Shown in pieces: positions 35,234-44,203 of a stretch of DNA of 64,000 bases. Position 1 is the stretch's first letter. Every line of letters starts with the position of its first letter. The position numbers and the translations under genes are program-made. The notes beneath the pieces are model-generated. The model ran no database searches. It was not told where the DNA came from and worked only from the letters and a program-made list of their open reading frames with translations. The stretch is from CALBZH01 sp964538515. GTDB lineage: Bacteria > Desulfobacterota > Syntrophobacteria > Syntrophobacterales > Syntrophobacteraceae. Location: assembly GCA_964538515.1 (NCBI GenBank), contig CAZIEW010000012.1, positions 22,057 through 86,056 on the forward strand, read 5' to 3'.

Positions 35234-36229
35234 ATGCAGTGGACATGGCCGTTCGTTCTGATCCTCATGCTCTCCAAGCTGCTGGCGCCATCCGCGCAGG
35301 CAGAGAAGCCCTCTGCGATCGAAGGTCTCCTTTCCAAGGAGACGCGGCTCATGGTTTTTGCTCCGCACCCGGACGACGAGAGCCTGGGAGCCGGAGGCCT
35401 CATTCAGAGGGTTTTGAGTCTCGGGGGAAAAGCCAGGGTTGTCTTCATGACAAACGGTGACGGCTACCCGGAAGGGGTTGAGCTGCTGGATCACATTTCC
35501 CATCCCTCTGCGAAAGACTACCGTGAATACGGCGATGAACGCCGTTTAGAGGCGATCCACGCCACTGCTGTTCTTGGCCTGGGCGAGAGAGACGTGATCT
35601 TCCTCGGGTTCCCCGATGGTGGATTGACCTATCTGTGGAAGACATTCCGGTCGGACGGCAACAACTTTCGCTCTCCGTTCACCCTCGAGAAACGTCCGCC
35701 GCCATCCGAAGTCATTGTTCCGAAAACGGACTACAACGGCCACGACCTCAAGACGGAGATCAAGCGCGTCCTGAACGACTTCAAGCCGAATCTCCTGGTC
35801 CTGCCCGCGCCTCAAGACCAGCACCCGGATCACAACTCCACGTACCTTTTCGTTGTTAGAGCCTTGAGGAGTTTGGAAAAGAAAGATCCGGGCCTGAAGC
35901 CAACGGTGCTCGCGTACCTGGTTCATTACGGTCAGTGGCCCGTCGGACAGGGCTCCGGAACGGGCTCGAATTTGATGCCTCCCCGGCGGTTTCCCGGGAG
36001 GAAAGCCGACTGGGAGTCCTTTCTGCTCAATGCCAGCGAGAAAGAAGGCAAACGGAAGGCAATCCTCAAGCACCACAGCCAGATGCTGGTGATGGGGCGG
36101 TTTCTGCTGAGCTTCGCACGCGACAACGAGCTCTTCCTGGTGGATCACCAGGCCCAAAACGGTGGCTTGAAACGGGGCCAATGGGGACGGCTTTCCAGAC
36201 CACCCCACGCCCCCAAGAGGCAGGGATGA
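35234..36229 (+). CDS. Exported PIG-L (LmbE-like) deacetylase
   Basis: A 331-residue protein with a signal peptide (VLILMLSKLLAPSAQA), the zinc-binding APHPDDESLG motif (His45, Asp47, Asp48) and a distal QDQHPDHN. The family removes acetyl groups from amino-sugar derivatives. AGGAGG precedes the ATG. Its stop overlaps the start of the next gene (ATGA), so the two are co-translated. Confidence 0.9.
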   Translation: MQWTWPFVLILMLSKLLAPSAQAEKPSAIEGLLSKETRLMVFAPHPDDESLGAGGLIQRVLSLGGKARVVFMTNGDGYPEGVELLDHISHPSAKDYREYGDERRLEAIHATAVLGLGERDVIFLGFPDGGLTYLWKTFRSDGNNFRSPFTLEKRPPPSEVIVPKTDYNGHDLKTEIKRVLNDFKPNLLVLPAPQDQHPDHNSTYLFVVRALRSLEKKDPGLKPTVLAYLVHYGQWPVGQGSGTGSNLMPPRRFPGRKADWESFLLNASEKEGKRKAILKHHSQMLVMGRFLLSFARDNELFLVDHQAQNGGLKRGQWGRLSRPPHAPKRQG

Positions 36230-37407
36230 GGTGCGCCGGCACGGAGGCGGACGTCATCGTCCTTGGAGCCGGGGCGTCGGGGCTGATGTGCGCCAGGGAG
36301 GCTTCCAGGAGAAAGCGCTCCGTGCTGATGCTGGAGCATACCCCCCGGATAGGCAGCAAGATCCGTGTTTCGGGGGGAGGGCGATGCAATTTCACCAACA
36401 CAACCGTCGGGCGTAACCATTACTTATCCGAAAATCCCCACTTCACGACCTCCGCGCTGGCAAGGTTCACCCCCGAAGATTTCCTGTCCCTGGTTGAAGC
36501 ACACGGGATCTCCTACGAGGTTCGTGAGGCCGGGAAAGTCTTCTGCACCGGCAGTGCACAGCATATTGTCGCTATGCTCACAAACGAGTGCACGAGCGCC
36601 GGCGCACGGCTGCTTCTCAACTGCAGGATCCTGGAGGTGCGGAAAGGGGAGCAATTCGAGATCAGCACGAATTGCGGGACCTTCAAAGCAGCTTCGCTCG
36701 TGGTCGCAACCGGTGGCTTGTCGGCTCCCAATCTGGGAGCAACCAACTTCGGCTACACCATCGCCAGGCAATTCGGAATCCGCGTGACGCCGCTTAGGCC
36801 GGCTCTCACGCCGCTCCGGTTCGGGCCCAAAGATGCGGCGCAGTTCTCTGCTCTGAGCGGTATTTCGGTTCCCGCAGGGGTAATGCATCGGGGAATCCGT
36901 TTCAAGGACGACGTCCTGTTCACGCATCGAGGGCTGAGTGGACCCGCCATCCTCCAGATCTCCTCCTACTGGGACGGAGTCGGCTCCATTGCGGTCGACC
37001 TCCTGCCGGAAATCGACATCCGAAGCACCCTTCACGAGAATCGAAGCAGCCGGATGCACCCGGCCACCCTGCTCGGCCGTTTTCTGCCGAACCGCCTTGT
37101 CAAGCTCTGGTGCGAGCCCCGTTTCCCATCGACTCCCCTCAACCAGTTTTCACCGCGTCAGCTTGATGCCCTGGCCGCCGCCCTTCACCATTGGGAGATC
37201 CGGCCCGCTGCGGCCGAAGGCTTCAACAAAGCCGAAGTGACGTCGGGAGGGATCAGCACCGACGAGCTGTCCTCCAAGACCATGGAAGCCAAGAAAGTCC
37301 CGGGGCTCTATTTCACGGGGGAGGTCATCGACGTGACCGGCCACCTGGGAGGCTACAACCTCCACTGGGCCTGGGCGTCGGGGTATGCGGCCGGGCAGGC
37401 CGTTTGA
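36226..37407 (+). CDS. BaiN/HI0933-family flavoprotein
   Basis: A 393-residue FAD/NAD(P)-dependent oxidoreductase. VIVLGAGASGLMCAREA (9-25) binds FAD, GSKIRVSGGGRCN (about 43-55) is the family motif, and GLYFTGEVIDVTGHLGGYN closes the fold. Substrate unknown; the family includes BaiN (bile-acid reductase) and AHPR-like proteins. It is coupled to the PIG-L gene through an ATGA overlap. Confidence 0.9.
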   Translation: MRCAGTEADVIVLGAGASGLMCAREASRRKRSVLMLEHTPRIGSKIRVSGGGRCNFTNTTVGRNHYLSENPHFTTSALARFTPEDFLSLVEAHGISYEVREAGKVFCTGSAQHIVAMLTNECTSAGARLLLNCRILEVRKGEQFEISTNCGTFKAASLVVATGGLSAPNLGATNFGYTIARQFGIRVTPLRPALTPLRFGPKDAAQFSALSGISVPAGVMHRGIRFKDDVLFTHRGLSGPAILQISSYWDGVGSIAVDLLPEIDIRSTLHENRSSRMHPATLLGRFLPNRLVKLWCEPRFPSTPLNQFSPRQLDALAAALHHWEIRPAAAEGFNKAEVTSGGISTDELSSKTMEAKKVPGLYFTGEVIDVTGHLGGYNLHWAWASGYAAGQAV

Positions 37408-37429
37408 TCTGGGTTTGCGAAACAGGCTC

Positions 37430-38749
37430 TCAAAGATCTTTCAGGACGCGGTTCTCCGGAGCCCCCTCGATCAGCTGCTGGAAAACCTCCAGCGCTGCCT
37501 CAATCCTTGAACGGTCTTCCGTTTGCGACAGCGGGATGTCCTCGCTTCCCCTCCGGTCCAGTGCTTCGAGCACGTACCGGATCGTCAGACGGTCCGGGGC
37601 GACGGCGATCTGGTAAGCAGCCTCGTCTTGCCCGTCCATTTTGACTTCCGAAATCAGGTGCGCTTCGAAGAGGTCCTGAAGAACCCGGCCGACGAGAGGG
37701 CTTGGGAGATCCAGCGCACGAATGATGGATTCGCGCGACACGGACGGGCTGCCGGAGCAGAATTGCTTGACGAGAAACCGGACGACGAGGAGGGTCGTGA
37801 TCCGTTTCAACCGGGGGCTGATGGCGTTCGAGTCCGGCTCGAGCTCATATTCGTCCACCCTTTGGGTGGCGTGGGAGATTTGCGCCCCGACCAAGACAAT
37901 GAGCCAGCTGAGCTGCAGCCAGACCAGGAAGAAAGGAAGGGCTGCAAATCCGCCGTAGATGGCGTTGTACTTGGCAAGCCCGATCTGCAGGCTGATATAG
38001 AGCTGCTGAAACACCTGGAAGCCCGTGCCCGCGAGAATCCCCGCGAGAATGCCGCACCGGAACCGGACCTTGGTGTTGGGCATGAACACGTACATGAAGG
38101 AAAACAGGATCCAGACGGCACAGATGGGCAGGAGCTTCAGCAGGATCGCGATGCCAGGGCTGAAGGTTTCCAGAAAGGCGATCTTGCCGGTAAGGGTCTT
38201 TGCCTCGCTGGAGATGATGACCGTGGCGGCGCTCGCCGTGATGAAGAGAAACGGCGCGACGAGGCAGACGGAAAGATAATCCGAGATCTTTCGGTACAGG
38301 GAGCGACCTTGCTTCACGCCCCAGATGGTGTTGAAGGCGCTCTCGATATCTCCGAGGACTTTGATGATGGACCAGAAAAGCAGCACCACGCCGATTCCGG
38401 CGATCACTCCGCCTTTGGTCTTCTCCAGGTAATTATGCGCAAACTCGATAATGAAGTTGAGCGCCTCTTCCTGGCCCTGGATGCGCTCGTGGAGGACTTG
38501 CTCCAGCGTCTTTTCCAACCCGAATCCCTTGGCAATCCCGAAAAACATGGCCAGGAGCGGCACCACGGAGAGCAGGGAAAAGAACGTGAGACTGGACGCC
38601 CGCAGCTGGACTTCATCCACGGTCAGAGAGCGCAGGGAGATGAGGAAAATGCGTAACGCTTTGAGCGGGATCGCTTTGTAGGCGGGGAGGTCCCTCGCCC
38701 GGATCCTCCACACGTCTTGCTTGAGGAACGAACGGATTCGCGAAATCAT
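37430..38749 (-). CDS. YihY/BrkB-family inner-membrane protein
   Basis: A 439-residue protein with the N-terminal SSLTFFSLLSVVPLLAMFFG block and six hydrophobic helices of the YihY family (once mis-named RNase BN). The C-terminal about 120 residues form a winged-helix-like cytoplasmic domain. The ATG at 38749 is preceded by GGGG. Transport or export roles have been proposed for the family, without proof. Confidence 0.85.
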   Translation of the reverse strand: MISRIRSFLKQDVWRIRARDLPAYKAIPLKALRIFLISLRSLTVDEVQLRASSLTFFSLLSVVPLLAMFFGIAKGFGLEKTLEQVLHERIQGQEEALNFIIEFAHNYLEKTKGGVIAGIGVVLLFWSIIKVLGDIESAFNTIWGVKQGRSLYRKISDYLSVCLVAPFLFITASAATVIISSEAKTLTGKIAFLETFSPGIAILLKLLPICAVWILFSFMYVFMPNTKVRFRCGILAGILAGTGFQVFQQLYISLQIGLAKYNAIYGGFAALPFFLVWLQLSWLIVLVGAQISHATQRVDEYELEPDSNAISPRLKRITTLLVVRFLVKQFCSGSPSVSRESIIRALDLPSPLVGRVLQDLFEAHLISEVKMDGQDEAAYQIAVAPDRLTIRYVLEALDRRGSEDIPLSQTEDRSRIEAALEVFQQLIEGAPENRVLKDL

Positions 38750-39185
38750 GGTGTCACACCCCGAAAAGGATTCGTGAAATGCGTCTGCTCCCATGGAATT
38801 CAGCGAAGATGACTCCCAGCATACACGTCAGGGTGCGGCGGAAGAAAGGGTTTTTTCGATCAGTGACGGGTGACGGGTGTCGGGTTTCAGCTTTCAGGGA
38901 GCAGGACCTACCATCGAGCCCCGGTGGATTGGACGCCAAAGCACACCGAAAAGAGAGGCGCTGATTTGTGCCTCTTGAGCTTGCCGCAGGACAGCGGTTG
39001 AAGCGGCTCTCCCGAACCTCACGAAAACGTGCATGCTCATTGTTGACCGTTGCCCCCGCACGCGCTACTCGTACTTCTTGCAAGCTGAAAGCTGCTTTCA
39101 AAATAATTTGTCTTGACAACTTGACCAATATGAGCGATTCTCCCGCCATATTGGATGGCGGTAACCCCAAGGTACGAGGCCTTGC
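38750..39185. other. Intergenic region with short repeats upstream of gntR
   Basis: No gene is seen in these 436 bases. A 7-base ladder, GTGACGG-GTGACGG-GTGTCGG, lies at 38863-38883. CAGCTTTCAG (38888-38897) is matched by its complement at 39085-39094. The promoter and palindromes for the gntR-trpBA unit are given separately. Confidence 0.6.
39086..39154 (+). promoter_or_regulatory. Promoter with palindromic operator candidates for gntR-trpBA
   Basis: TTGACA (39113-39118) is a perfect -35; GATTCT (39136-39141) is a weak -10, 17 bases further on. Three palindromes overlap it: TGAAAGC/GCTTTCA (39086-39100), TTGTC/GACAA (39108-39119, covering the -35) and CCAATATG/CATATTGG (39125-39132 and 39147-39154, bracketing the -10). 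These are plausible sites for the GntR protein itself. Confidence 0.5.
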
Positions 39186-39920
39186 ATGAAGCTCAACCCT
39201 CAATCCCCCATTCCCCTGTATCGACAGCTGGCGGATCTCCTCCTGTCGAAGATCCGCGCCGGAGATTACCCCCCCGGGTCGCCCATCCCATCGGAGCACA
39301 GCCTTGCCCGCGAATTTCATATCGGCCGGCCCACGGCCAGGCAGGCCACCGACTGGCTCGTGCGCCGTCGGATCCTGGTCCGCAAGCGAGGCTCCGGCAC
39401 CTATGTCCGCACGGATCAGCAGGAAGTCGATTTGTTCTCCCTGGCGGGAACGCTTTCCGCGTTTCAGCGCAGCGGAGTTGCCGTGACGTCCCGAATTCTC
39501 ACCCCCACGCGGCTCGTCCAGGTTCCGGCCGACGGGGAAAATCCCTTCGCCGAGCGGGAAGCCTTTTACTTTGCACGCTTGAGCAGCGTCGGGAGTGTCC
39601 CGGTGCTGCTGGAGGATATCTACCTTCACCCGGACGTGTTCCGAGACATCGACGGGATCGACCTCAAGGACCAGTCGTTATCCCAGATCGTTGACGAGCA
39701 TTACCACCTGCGCCCCACCGGCGGCCGTCAGACCTTCCGGATCGGCTACCTCGACGGGGAAAAGGCCGCTGAAATGGCGGTTACCCGGACCACTCCCATC
39801 TTGGAAGTGAGACGGTTTCTGAACTTCGAGCCGGCCGCCAATGCCGTCTTTTCGGAGCTTTTCTGCCGGACCGATCAATTTGTCTTCTCCCAGACCATCG
39901 GAGGCATCACCGATGAATGA
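39186..39920 (+). CDS. GntR/HutC-type regulator with UTRA domain
   Basis: A 244-residue protein with an N-terminal winged helix (PLYRQLADLLLSKIRAGDYP, IPSEHSLAREFHIGRPTARQ; residues 9-70) and a C-terminal UTRA ligand-binding domain (about 90-240). UTRA domains bind small effectors such as sugars, amino acids or urocanate. GAGG lies six bases before the ATG. It overlaps trpB by eight bases, so it likely controls the unit it heads, probably as an autorepressor. Confidence 0.9.
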   Translation: MKLNPQSPIPLYRQLADLLLSKIRAGDYPPGSPIPSEHSLAREFHIGRPTARQATDWLVRRRILVRKRGSGTYVRTDQQEVDLFSLAGTLSAFQRSGVAVTSRILTPTRLVQVPADGENPFAEREAFYFARLSSVGSVPVLLEDIYLHPDVFRDIDGIDLKDQSLSQIVDEHYHLRPTGGRQTFRIGYLDGEKAAEMAVTRTTPILEVRRFLNFEPAANAVFSELFCRTDQFVFSQTIGGITDE

Positions 39921-41139
39921 CCGAGGCTATTACGAAGGATTCGGTGGGGCCTACATCCCCGAAATTCTCAATGCCACGTTCGACGAGCTTGTCGACGCTT
40001 TCGGGGCTGCGCGAAGGGACCCCGCTTTCTGGCAAGAATACGAACGCCTCATGTCCACCTACTCGTGCCGGCCGACGCCGCTCACCTTCGCCGAGAACCT
40101 GACGCGCCATTTCGGAGGCGCCCGCATCTTTGTCAAGCGGGAGGACCTCAACCACACCGGCGCTCACAAGGCCAACAACGTCATGGGCCAGGGACTGCTC
40201 GTCAAGCGCATGGGCAAGACGCGGGTGATCGCCGAAACGGGAGCCGGGCAGCACGGGGTGGCCACGGCAACGATGGCCGCGAAGTTCGGCTTTGCGTGCA
40301 CGATCTACATGGGCGAAGTGGACGTCGAGCGGCAGCGCCCCAATGTCTTCTGGATGGAGCGGCTGGGCGCGGAAGTGGTTCCCGTCCGCGAAGGGACGCG
40401 CATCCTCAAGGACGCGATCAACGAGGCCTTTCGGGATTGGGTCTCCAACATGGACAACACCCACTATGTGCTGGGGACGGCCTGCGGCCCGCACCCTTTC
40501 CCCGAAATGGTGAGCTACTTCCAGTCCATCGTGGGCAAGGAAGCCCGCCGCCAGATTCTAGAGCGGGAGGGGCGTCTTCCCAAACGGGTTTATGCCTGCG
40601 TCGGGGGCGGATCCAACGCCATGGGCGTCTTCAGCGGTTTTTTCGACGACCCCGTCGAGCTGGTCGGCGTCGAAGCGGGCGGCAAGGGGCTCGATTCCGG
40701 CCGGCATGCCTCGAGGCTCTGCTCAGAGGACGCGAGCATCGGGGTGGCCCAGGGCTACAAGACGTACTTCCTCCAAGACAGCGACGGCCAGATGCGAGAG
40801 ACGCACAGCGTCGCGGCAGGTCTCGATTACGTCGGGGTGTCGCCGATCCTTTCGGCTCACAAGACGACGGGCCGGGTGCGCTTCGAAGCCGCAACGGACC
40901 GGGAAGTCATCGACGCGCTAGCCCTCACCATTCGCAAAGAGGGACTCATCCCGGCCCTCGAATCGGCCCATGCCTTCGTGCAGGCGTTCAAGGAAGCCCC
41001 CGCCCTGAGCCCGGAAGACAGCATCCTCATCAACCAGTCCGGGCGAGGCGACAAGGACATTTTCACCATCGCCGACGCCTTTGGGGATCCCAAGTGGCAG
41101 CAATTCATCCTGGGCAAAGCGGAGAAGTACCGTGCTTGA
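39913..41139 (+). CDS. trpB: Tryptophan synthase beta subunit
   Basis: A 408-residue PLP enzyme of the TrpB1 type. REDLNHTGAHKANN holds the PLP Lys86, ETGAGQHGVA holds catalytic Glu108, and VGGGSNAMG binds the phosphate of PLP. The C-terminal part (GVSPILSAHKTTGRV) departs from the usual GVGPEH-x-x-L motif. TrpB joins indole and serine to make tryptophan. It overlaps both gntR (eight bases) and trpA (stop/start overlap), without other trp genes. It may be a specialised copy rather than the biosynthetic one. Confidence 0.9.
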   Translation: MNDRGYYEGFGGAYIPEILNATFDELVDAFGAARRDPAFWQEYERLMSTYSCRPTPLTFAENLTRHFGGARIFVKREDLNHTGAHKANNVMGQGLLVKRMGKTRVIAETGAGQHGVATATMAAKFGFACTIYMGEVDVERQRPNVFWMERLGAEVVPVREGTRILKDAINEAFRDWVSNMDNTHYVLGTACGPHPFPEMVSYFQSIVGKEARRQILEREGRLPKRVYACVGGGSNAMGVFSGFFDDPVELVGVEAGGKGLDSGRHASRLCSEDASIGVAQGYKTYFLQDSDGQMRETHSVAAGLDYVGVSPILSAHKTTGRVRFEAATDREVIDALALTIRKEGLIPALESAHAFVQAFKEAPALSPEDSILINQSGRGDKDIFTIADAFGDPKWQQFILGKAEKYRA

Positions 41140-41893
41140 GACCTATCTGAAAGAACGGCTGAAGGATCGGGACATCCTGCTGATGACCCACATCGTCCTG
41201 GGGTACCCGAGCTTCGAGGAGTCGTACCGGATCGTCGAAGCCATGGTGCGCGCCGACGTGGATATCATGGAGCTGCAGATCCCTTTTTCGGAGCCCATCG
41301 CCGATGGCCCGGTCATCTTGAGAGCCAACCAGGAAGCGCTCGCGCGCGGCACGACCGTGAAGCAATGTTTGGACTTCGGCGCCCGCGTGAGCCGGGACTT
41401 TAACATCCCGTTTCTTTTCATGACCTACTACAACATTCTGTTCAAATACGGTGTGGACCGGTTTGCCGACGCCATGGCCGGCGCGGGGATCAAAGGCGCC
41501 ATCATCCCGGATCTCCCTCCGGAGGAAGGCCAGGACTACCTTTCGGCCCTGGGCCGCCACGACCTCGCCCCCATCTTCATCTTCTCGCCCAATACGCGGC
41601 TCGAGCGCATGCGCTACCTGGCGTCCCACGGCAAGGGGCTCATCTATTGTGTCGCCCGAAAGGGCGTGACCGGAGCCCAAACGGACTTCTCGAAGGATCT
41701 GGCCGAATACACCAACCGGTGCCGAACCGCCACCGACCTGCCCCTGGCGCTGGGCTTCGGCGTCAAGGACAGGGACGACGTGGATTTTCTGAAGGGCAAA
41801 GTGGACATCGCGGTCATCGGGACTCAGACGATTCGGCTCATCGAGGACAGCGGCATCGGCGCCGTGGGGGACTTCATCGCCGGGCTGCGCTGA
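41132..41893 (+). CDS. trpA: Tryptophan synthase alpha subunit, divergent
   Basis: A 253-residue TIM-barrel protein with catalytic Glu47 (DIMELQIPFS) and Asp58 (IADGP), IPDLPPEE (Asp127), GVTG (Thr180) and the phosphate-binding GFGV and VIGTQ segments. Departures from typical TrpA are Gln in place of Gly in ELG-x-PF, Glu for Asp in PFSDP, and ARKGVTG for SRSGVTG. These lie around the active site or loop 6. The GTG start is inside trpB and has GGAGAAG upstream. It would release indole from indole-glycerol phosphate or an analogue. Confidence 0.87.
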   Translation: MLETYLKERLKDRDILLMTHIVLGYPSFEESYRIVEAMVRADVDIMELQIPFSEPIADGPVILRANQEALARGTTVKQCLDFGARVSRDFNIPFLFMTYYNILFKYGVDRFADAMAGAGIKGAIIPDLPPEEGQDYLSALGRHDLAPIFIFSPNTRLERMRYLASHGKGLIYCVARKGVTGAQTDFSKDLAEYTNRCRTATDLPLALGFGVKDRDDVDFLKGKVDIAVIGTQTIRLIEDSGIGAVGDFIAGLR

Positions 41894-41929
41894 CAGGGTT
41901 GAACAGGCTCAAATCATGGAGGGTTCGGA

Positions 41930-43108
41930 ATGAAGAGAACGGGTTTGGGGATTCTCGCGCTTGCCGCATGGGTGCTATCAGGTGGCCTCCCATGCCATGC
42001 CGCCGATGCGATCAAGATTGGCTACATCGCGACCCTGTCGGGACCCGGGGCGAGCCTCGGGACGGACATCCTGGACGGCTTCAAGCTGGGGATCAAGCAC
42101 TGCGGTGACAAGCTGGGCGGGCTTCCGGCCGAGGTCATCGTCGGGGACGACCAGCTGAAGCCGGAGATCGGTGTCCAGGTGGCCACGCGCATGCTGGAGA
42201 AGGACAAGGTGGATCTGGTCACGGGCATTGTCTTCTCCAACGTCATGATGGCGGTCGCCAAGCCCATCACCGACCAGGGGATCTTTCTCATCAGCGCCAA
42301 CGCGGGCCCGTCGCCGCTCGCGGGAGCCCAGTGCTTGCCGAACCTCTTCACCGTTTCCTGGCAAAACGACCAGACCCACGAAGCCATGGGGAAATACCTC
42401 CAAGACAAGGGCGTCAAGCGACTCTATCTCATGGCGCCCGACTACCAGGCCGGCAAGGACGCCATGGCGGGATTCAAACACTCGTTCAAGGGTGAGATCG
42501 TCGCCGAAGTCTTCACCAAGATCAACCAGCCGGATTATGCGGCCGAGCTGGCCCAGCTTCGCGCCGCCAAGCCCGATGCCGTGTTCTGCTTCTACCCGGG
42601 CGGCATGGGCATCAACTTCATCAAGCAGTACGCGCAAGCCGGACTCAAGGAGGAAATCCCTCTCTACACCACCGCCTTCACGCTCGATCAGTCGGTCCTG
42701 CAGGCCATGGGCGATGCGGCGCTGGGGCTCATGAACGCGAGCTTTTGGAGCCCGGACCTGGACAACCCCGTCAACAAGAAGTTCGTCGCGGACTTCAAGG
42801 CCGCTTACGGGCGCCTCCCCTCACTTTTCGCCGCCCAGGGGTATGATGCGGCTCTGCTCATCGACAGCGGGGTCCGAGCCGTCGCGGGCAACCTGAACGA
42901 GAAGGACAAGCTTCGCGAGGCCTTCAAGAAGGCTGATTTCCAGTCGGTTCGCGGCAAGTTCAGGTTCAACAACAACCACTTCCCCATCCAGGATTTCTAC
43001 ATCCGCGAGGTGGTGAAAAACGAGGAAGGGGTGCTCACCAACAAGATCGTGGCCAAGGCGTTCACGGATCACGCGGACGCTTATTGTGATCAGTGTCCCA
43101 TGAAGTGA
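41930..43108 (+). CDS. ABC importer substrate-binding protein (LivK-type)
   Basis: A 392-residue periplasmic protein with a signal peptide (LALAAWVLSGGLPCHA) and the type I binding fold (IKIGYIATLSGPGASLGTD at the start of the mature chain). It ends with a Cys pair (CDQC). Its overall pattern resembles the LivK-like group that also includes aromatic-compound binders, so the ligand need not be a branched-chain amino acid (inference). GGAGG precedes the ATG. It follows trpA by 36 bases. Confidence 0.88.
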   Translation: MKRTGLGILALAAWVLSGGLPCHAADAIKIGYIATLSGPGASLGTDILDGFKLGIKHCGDKLGGLPAEVIVGDDQLKPEIGVQVATRMLEKDKVDLVTGIVFSNVMMAVAKPITDQGIFLISANAGPSPLAGAQCLPNLFTVSWQNDQTHEAMGKYLQDKGVKRLYLMAPDYQAGKDAMAGFKHSFKGEIVAEVFTKINQPDYAAELAQLRAAKPDAVFCFYPGGMGINFIKQYAQAGLKEEIPLYTTAFTLDQSVLQAMGDAALGLMNASFWSPDLDNPVNKKFVADFKAAYGRLPSLFAAQGYDAALLIDSGVRAVAGNLNEKDKLREAFKKADFQSVRGKFRFNNNHFPIQDFYIREVVKNEEGVLTNKIVAKAFTDHADAYCDQCPMK

Positions 43109-43109
43109 G

Positions 43110-43282
43110 ACACGGATGAGCACGGATAAGAGCCACACGGATGGACACGGATAAAAACGGTTGAAATGCACCATCTGAAGTTCGGACGATCGGGGTGGTG
43201 GCGGATCTGTCGATTGCCGTGCCCTTTGAGTGTTGAGGTCCTTATCCGTGTCCATCCGTGGGTTATCCGTGTTTATCCGTGT
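43110..43282. repeat. Interrupted inverted repeat of CACGGAT units between livK and livH
   Basis: CACGGATGGACACGGATAA (43136-43154) has its exact complement at 43242-43260. Each side carries further CACGGAT or ATCCGTG units (43111-43131 and 43261-43282). The arms could pair into a long hairpin of about 87 bases of loop between the two exact arms. It separates the binding-protein gene from the permease genes in one operon. Confidence 0.8.
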
Positions 43283-43311
43283 AAGGGAAGGCCCCGTCGA
43301 AGCAAAAAACC

Positions 43312-44184
43312 ATGGATCTCACACTTTTTTTCATGCAGGGACTGAACGGCTTGCAGCTCGGCGTCATGCTCTTTCTCATGGCAGCCGGGCTGACGCTGGT
43401 TTTCGGGGTGATGAACCTCATCAACCTGTCCCACGGATCGCTCTACATGGTGGGAGCGTATCTGGCGGCAAGTCTGCAGCAGCAGACGGGGTCCTTCCTG
43501 TGGGCCATTGTGCTCGCGGTGCCGGCAACCCTGGCCGTCGGTATGGTGGTCGAGGTGGTGACCCTGCGCAAGCTCTATGACCGGGATCATCTGGACCAGG
43601 TTTTGGCCACCTATGGGCTGATCCTGTTTTTTAACGAGCTGGTCCGGATGGTCTGGGGACCCCAGGCGCGCTTCATGGCCTTGCCCGAAGCATTGTCGCA
43701 TTCCGTGGTGCTTTTTCCCGGAATGCGCTACCCGGCCTATCGGCTCGTGATCATCGGGGTGGGGCTGGGGGTGGGGGGGCTCCTTTTCTGGCTCATCCAC
43801 CACACGCGCCTGGGGATGCTGATCCGCGCCGGGGCTAGCAACCGCGAAATGGTGAACGCCCTGGGGGTCAACATCAAGGTGCTCTACACGGTCGTGTTCG
43901 GGCTCGGAGCCGCCCTGGCCGGATTGGCAGGCATGATGGCCGGACCGATCCTTTCCATCGAGGTGGGGATGGGCGAGCCGGTCCTGATCCTGGCCTTCAT
44001 CGTGATCGTCATCGGCGGCATCGGGTCCATCAAGGGCGCTTTCGTGGCGGCCGTGCTGGTCGGCCTCGTGGACACCTTCGGACGTGTTCTGCTGCCTGCC
44101 GGCGTCTCGTCCATGTCGATTTGTATCCTCATGGCGGGGATGCTCTGCTGGCGGCCGAAAGGGCTCTTTCCCGCTCATGGATGA
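43312..44184 (+). CDS. livH: ABC importer permease LivH
   Basis: A 290-residue inner-membrane permease with eight hydrophobic segments and the LivH signature NLINLSHGSLYMVGAYLAA near residue 40; a later EAA-like cytoplasmic loop is NREMVNALGVNIKVLY. The ATG at 43312 follows a repeat-rich gap, and the ribosome site is weak. It pairs with LivM to form the channel. Confidence 0.9.
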   Translation: MDLTLFFMQGLNGLQLGVMLFLMAAGLTLVFGVMNLINLSHGSLYMVGAYLAASLQQQTGSFLWAIVLAVPATLAVGMVVEVVTLRKLYDRDHLDQVLATYGLILFFNELVRMVWGPQARFMALPEALSHSVVLFPGMRYPAYRLVIIGVGLGVGGLLFWLIHHTRLGMLIRAGASNREMVNALGVNIKVLYTVVFGLGAALAGLAGMMAGPILSIEVGMGEPVLILAFIVIVIGGIGSIKGAFVAAVLVGLVDTFGRVLLPAGVSSMSICILMAGMLCWRPKGLFPAHG

Positions 44185-44203
44185 GCCGGCTGGATGATTT
44201 GTG

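Noticed and set aside
43110..43282. CRISPR array
   Set aside because: Repeat units are short, uneven and inverted, without regular spacers or cas genes.
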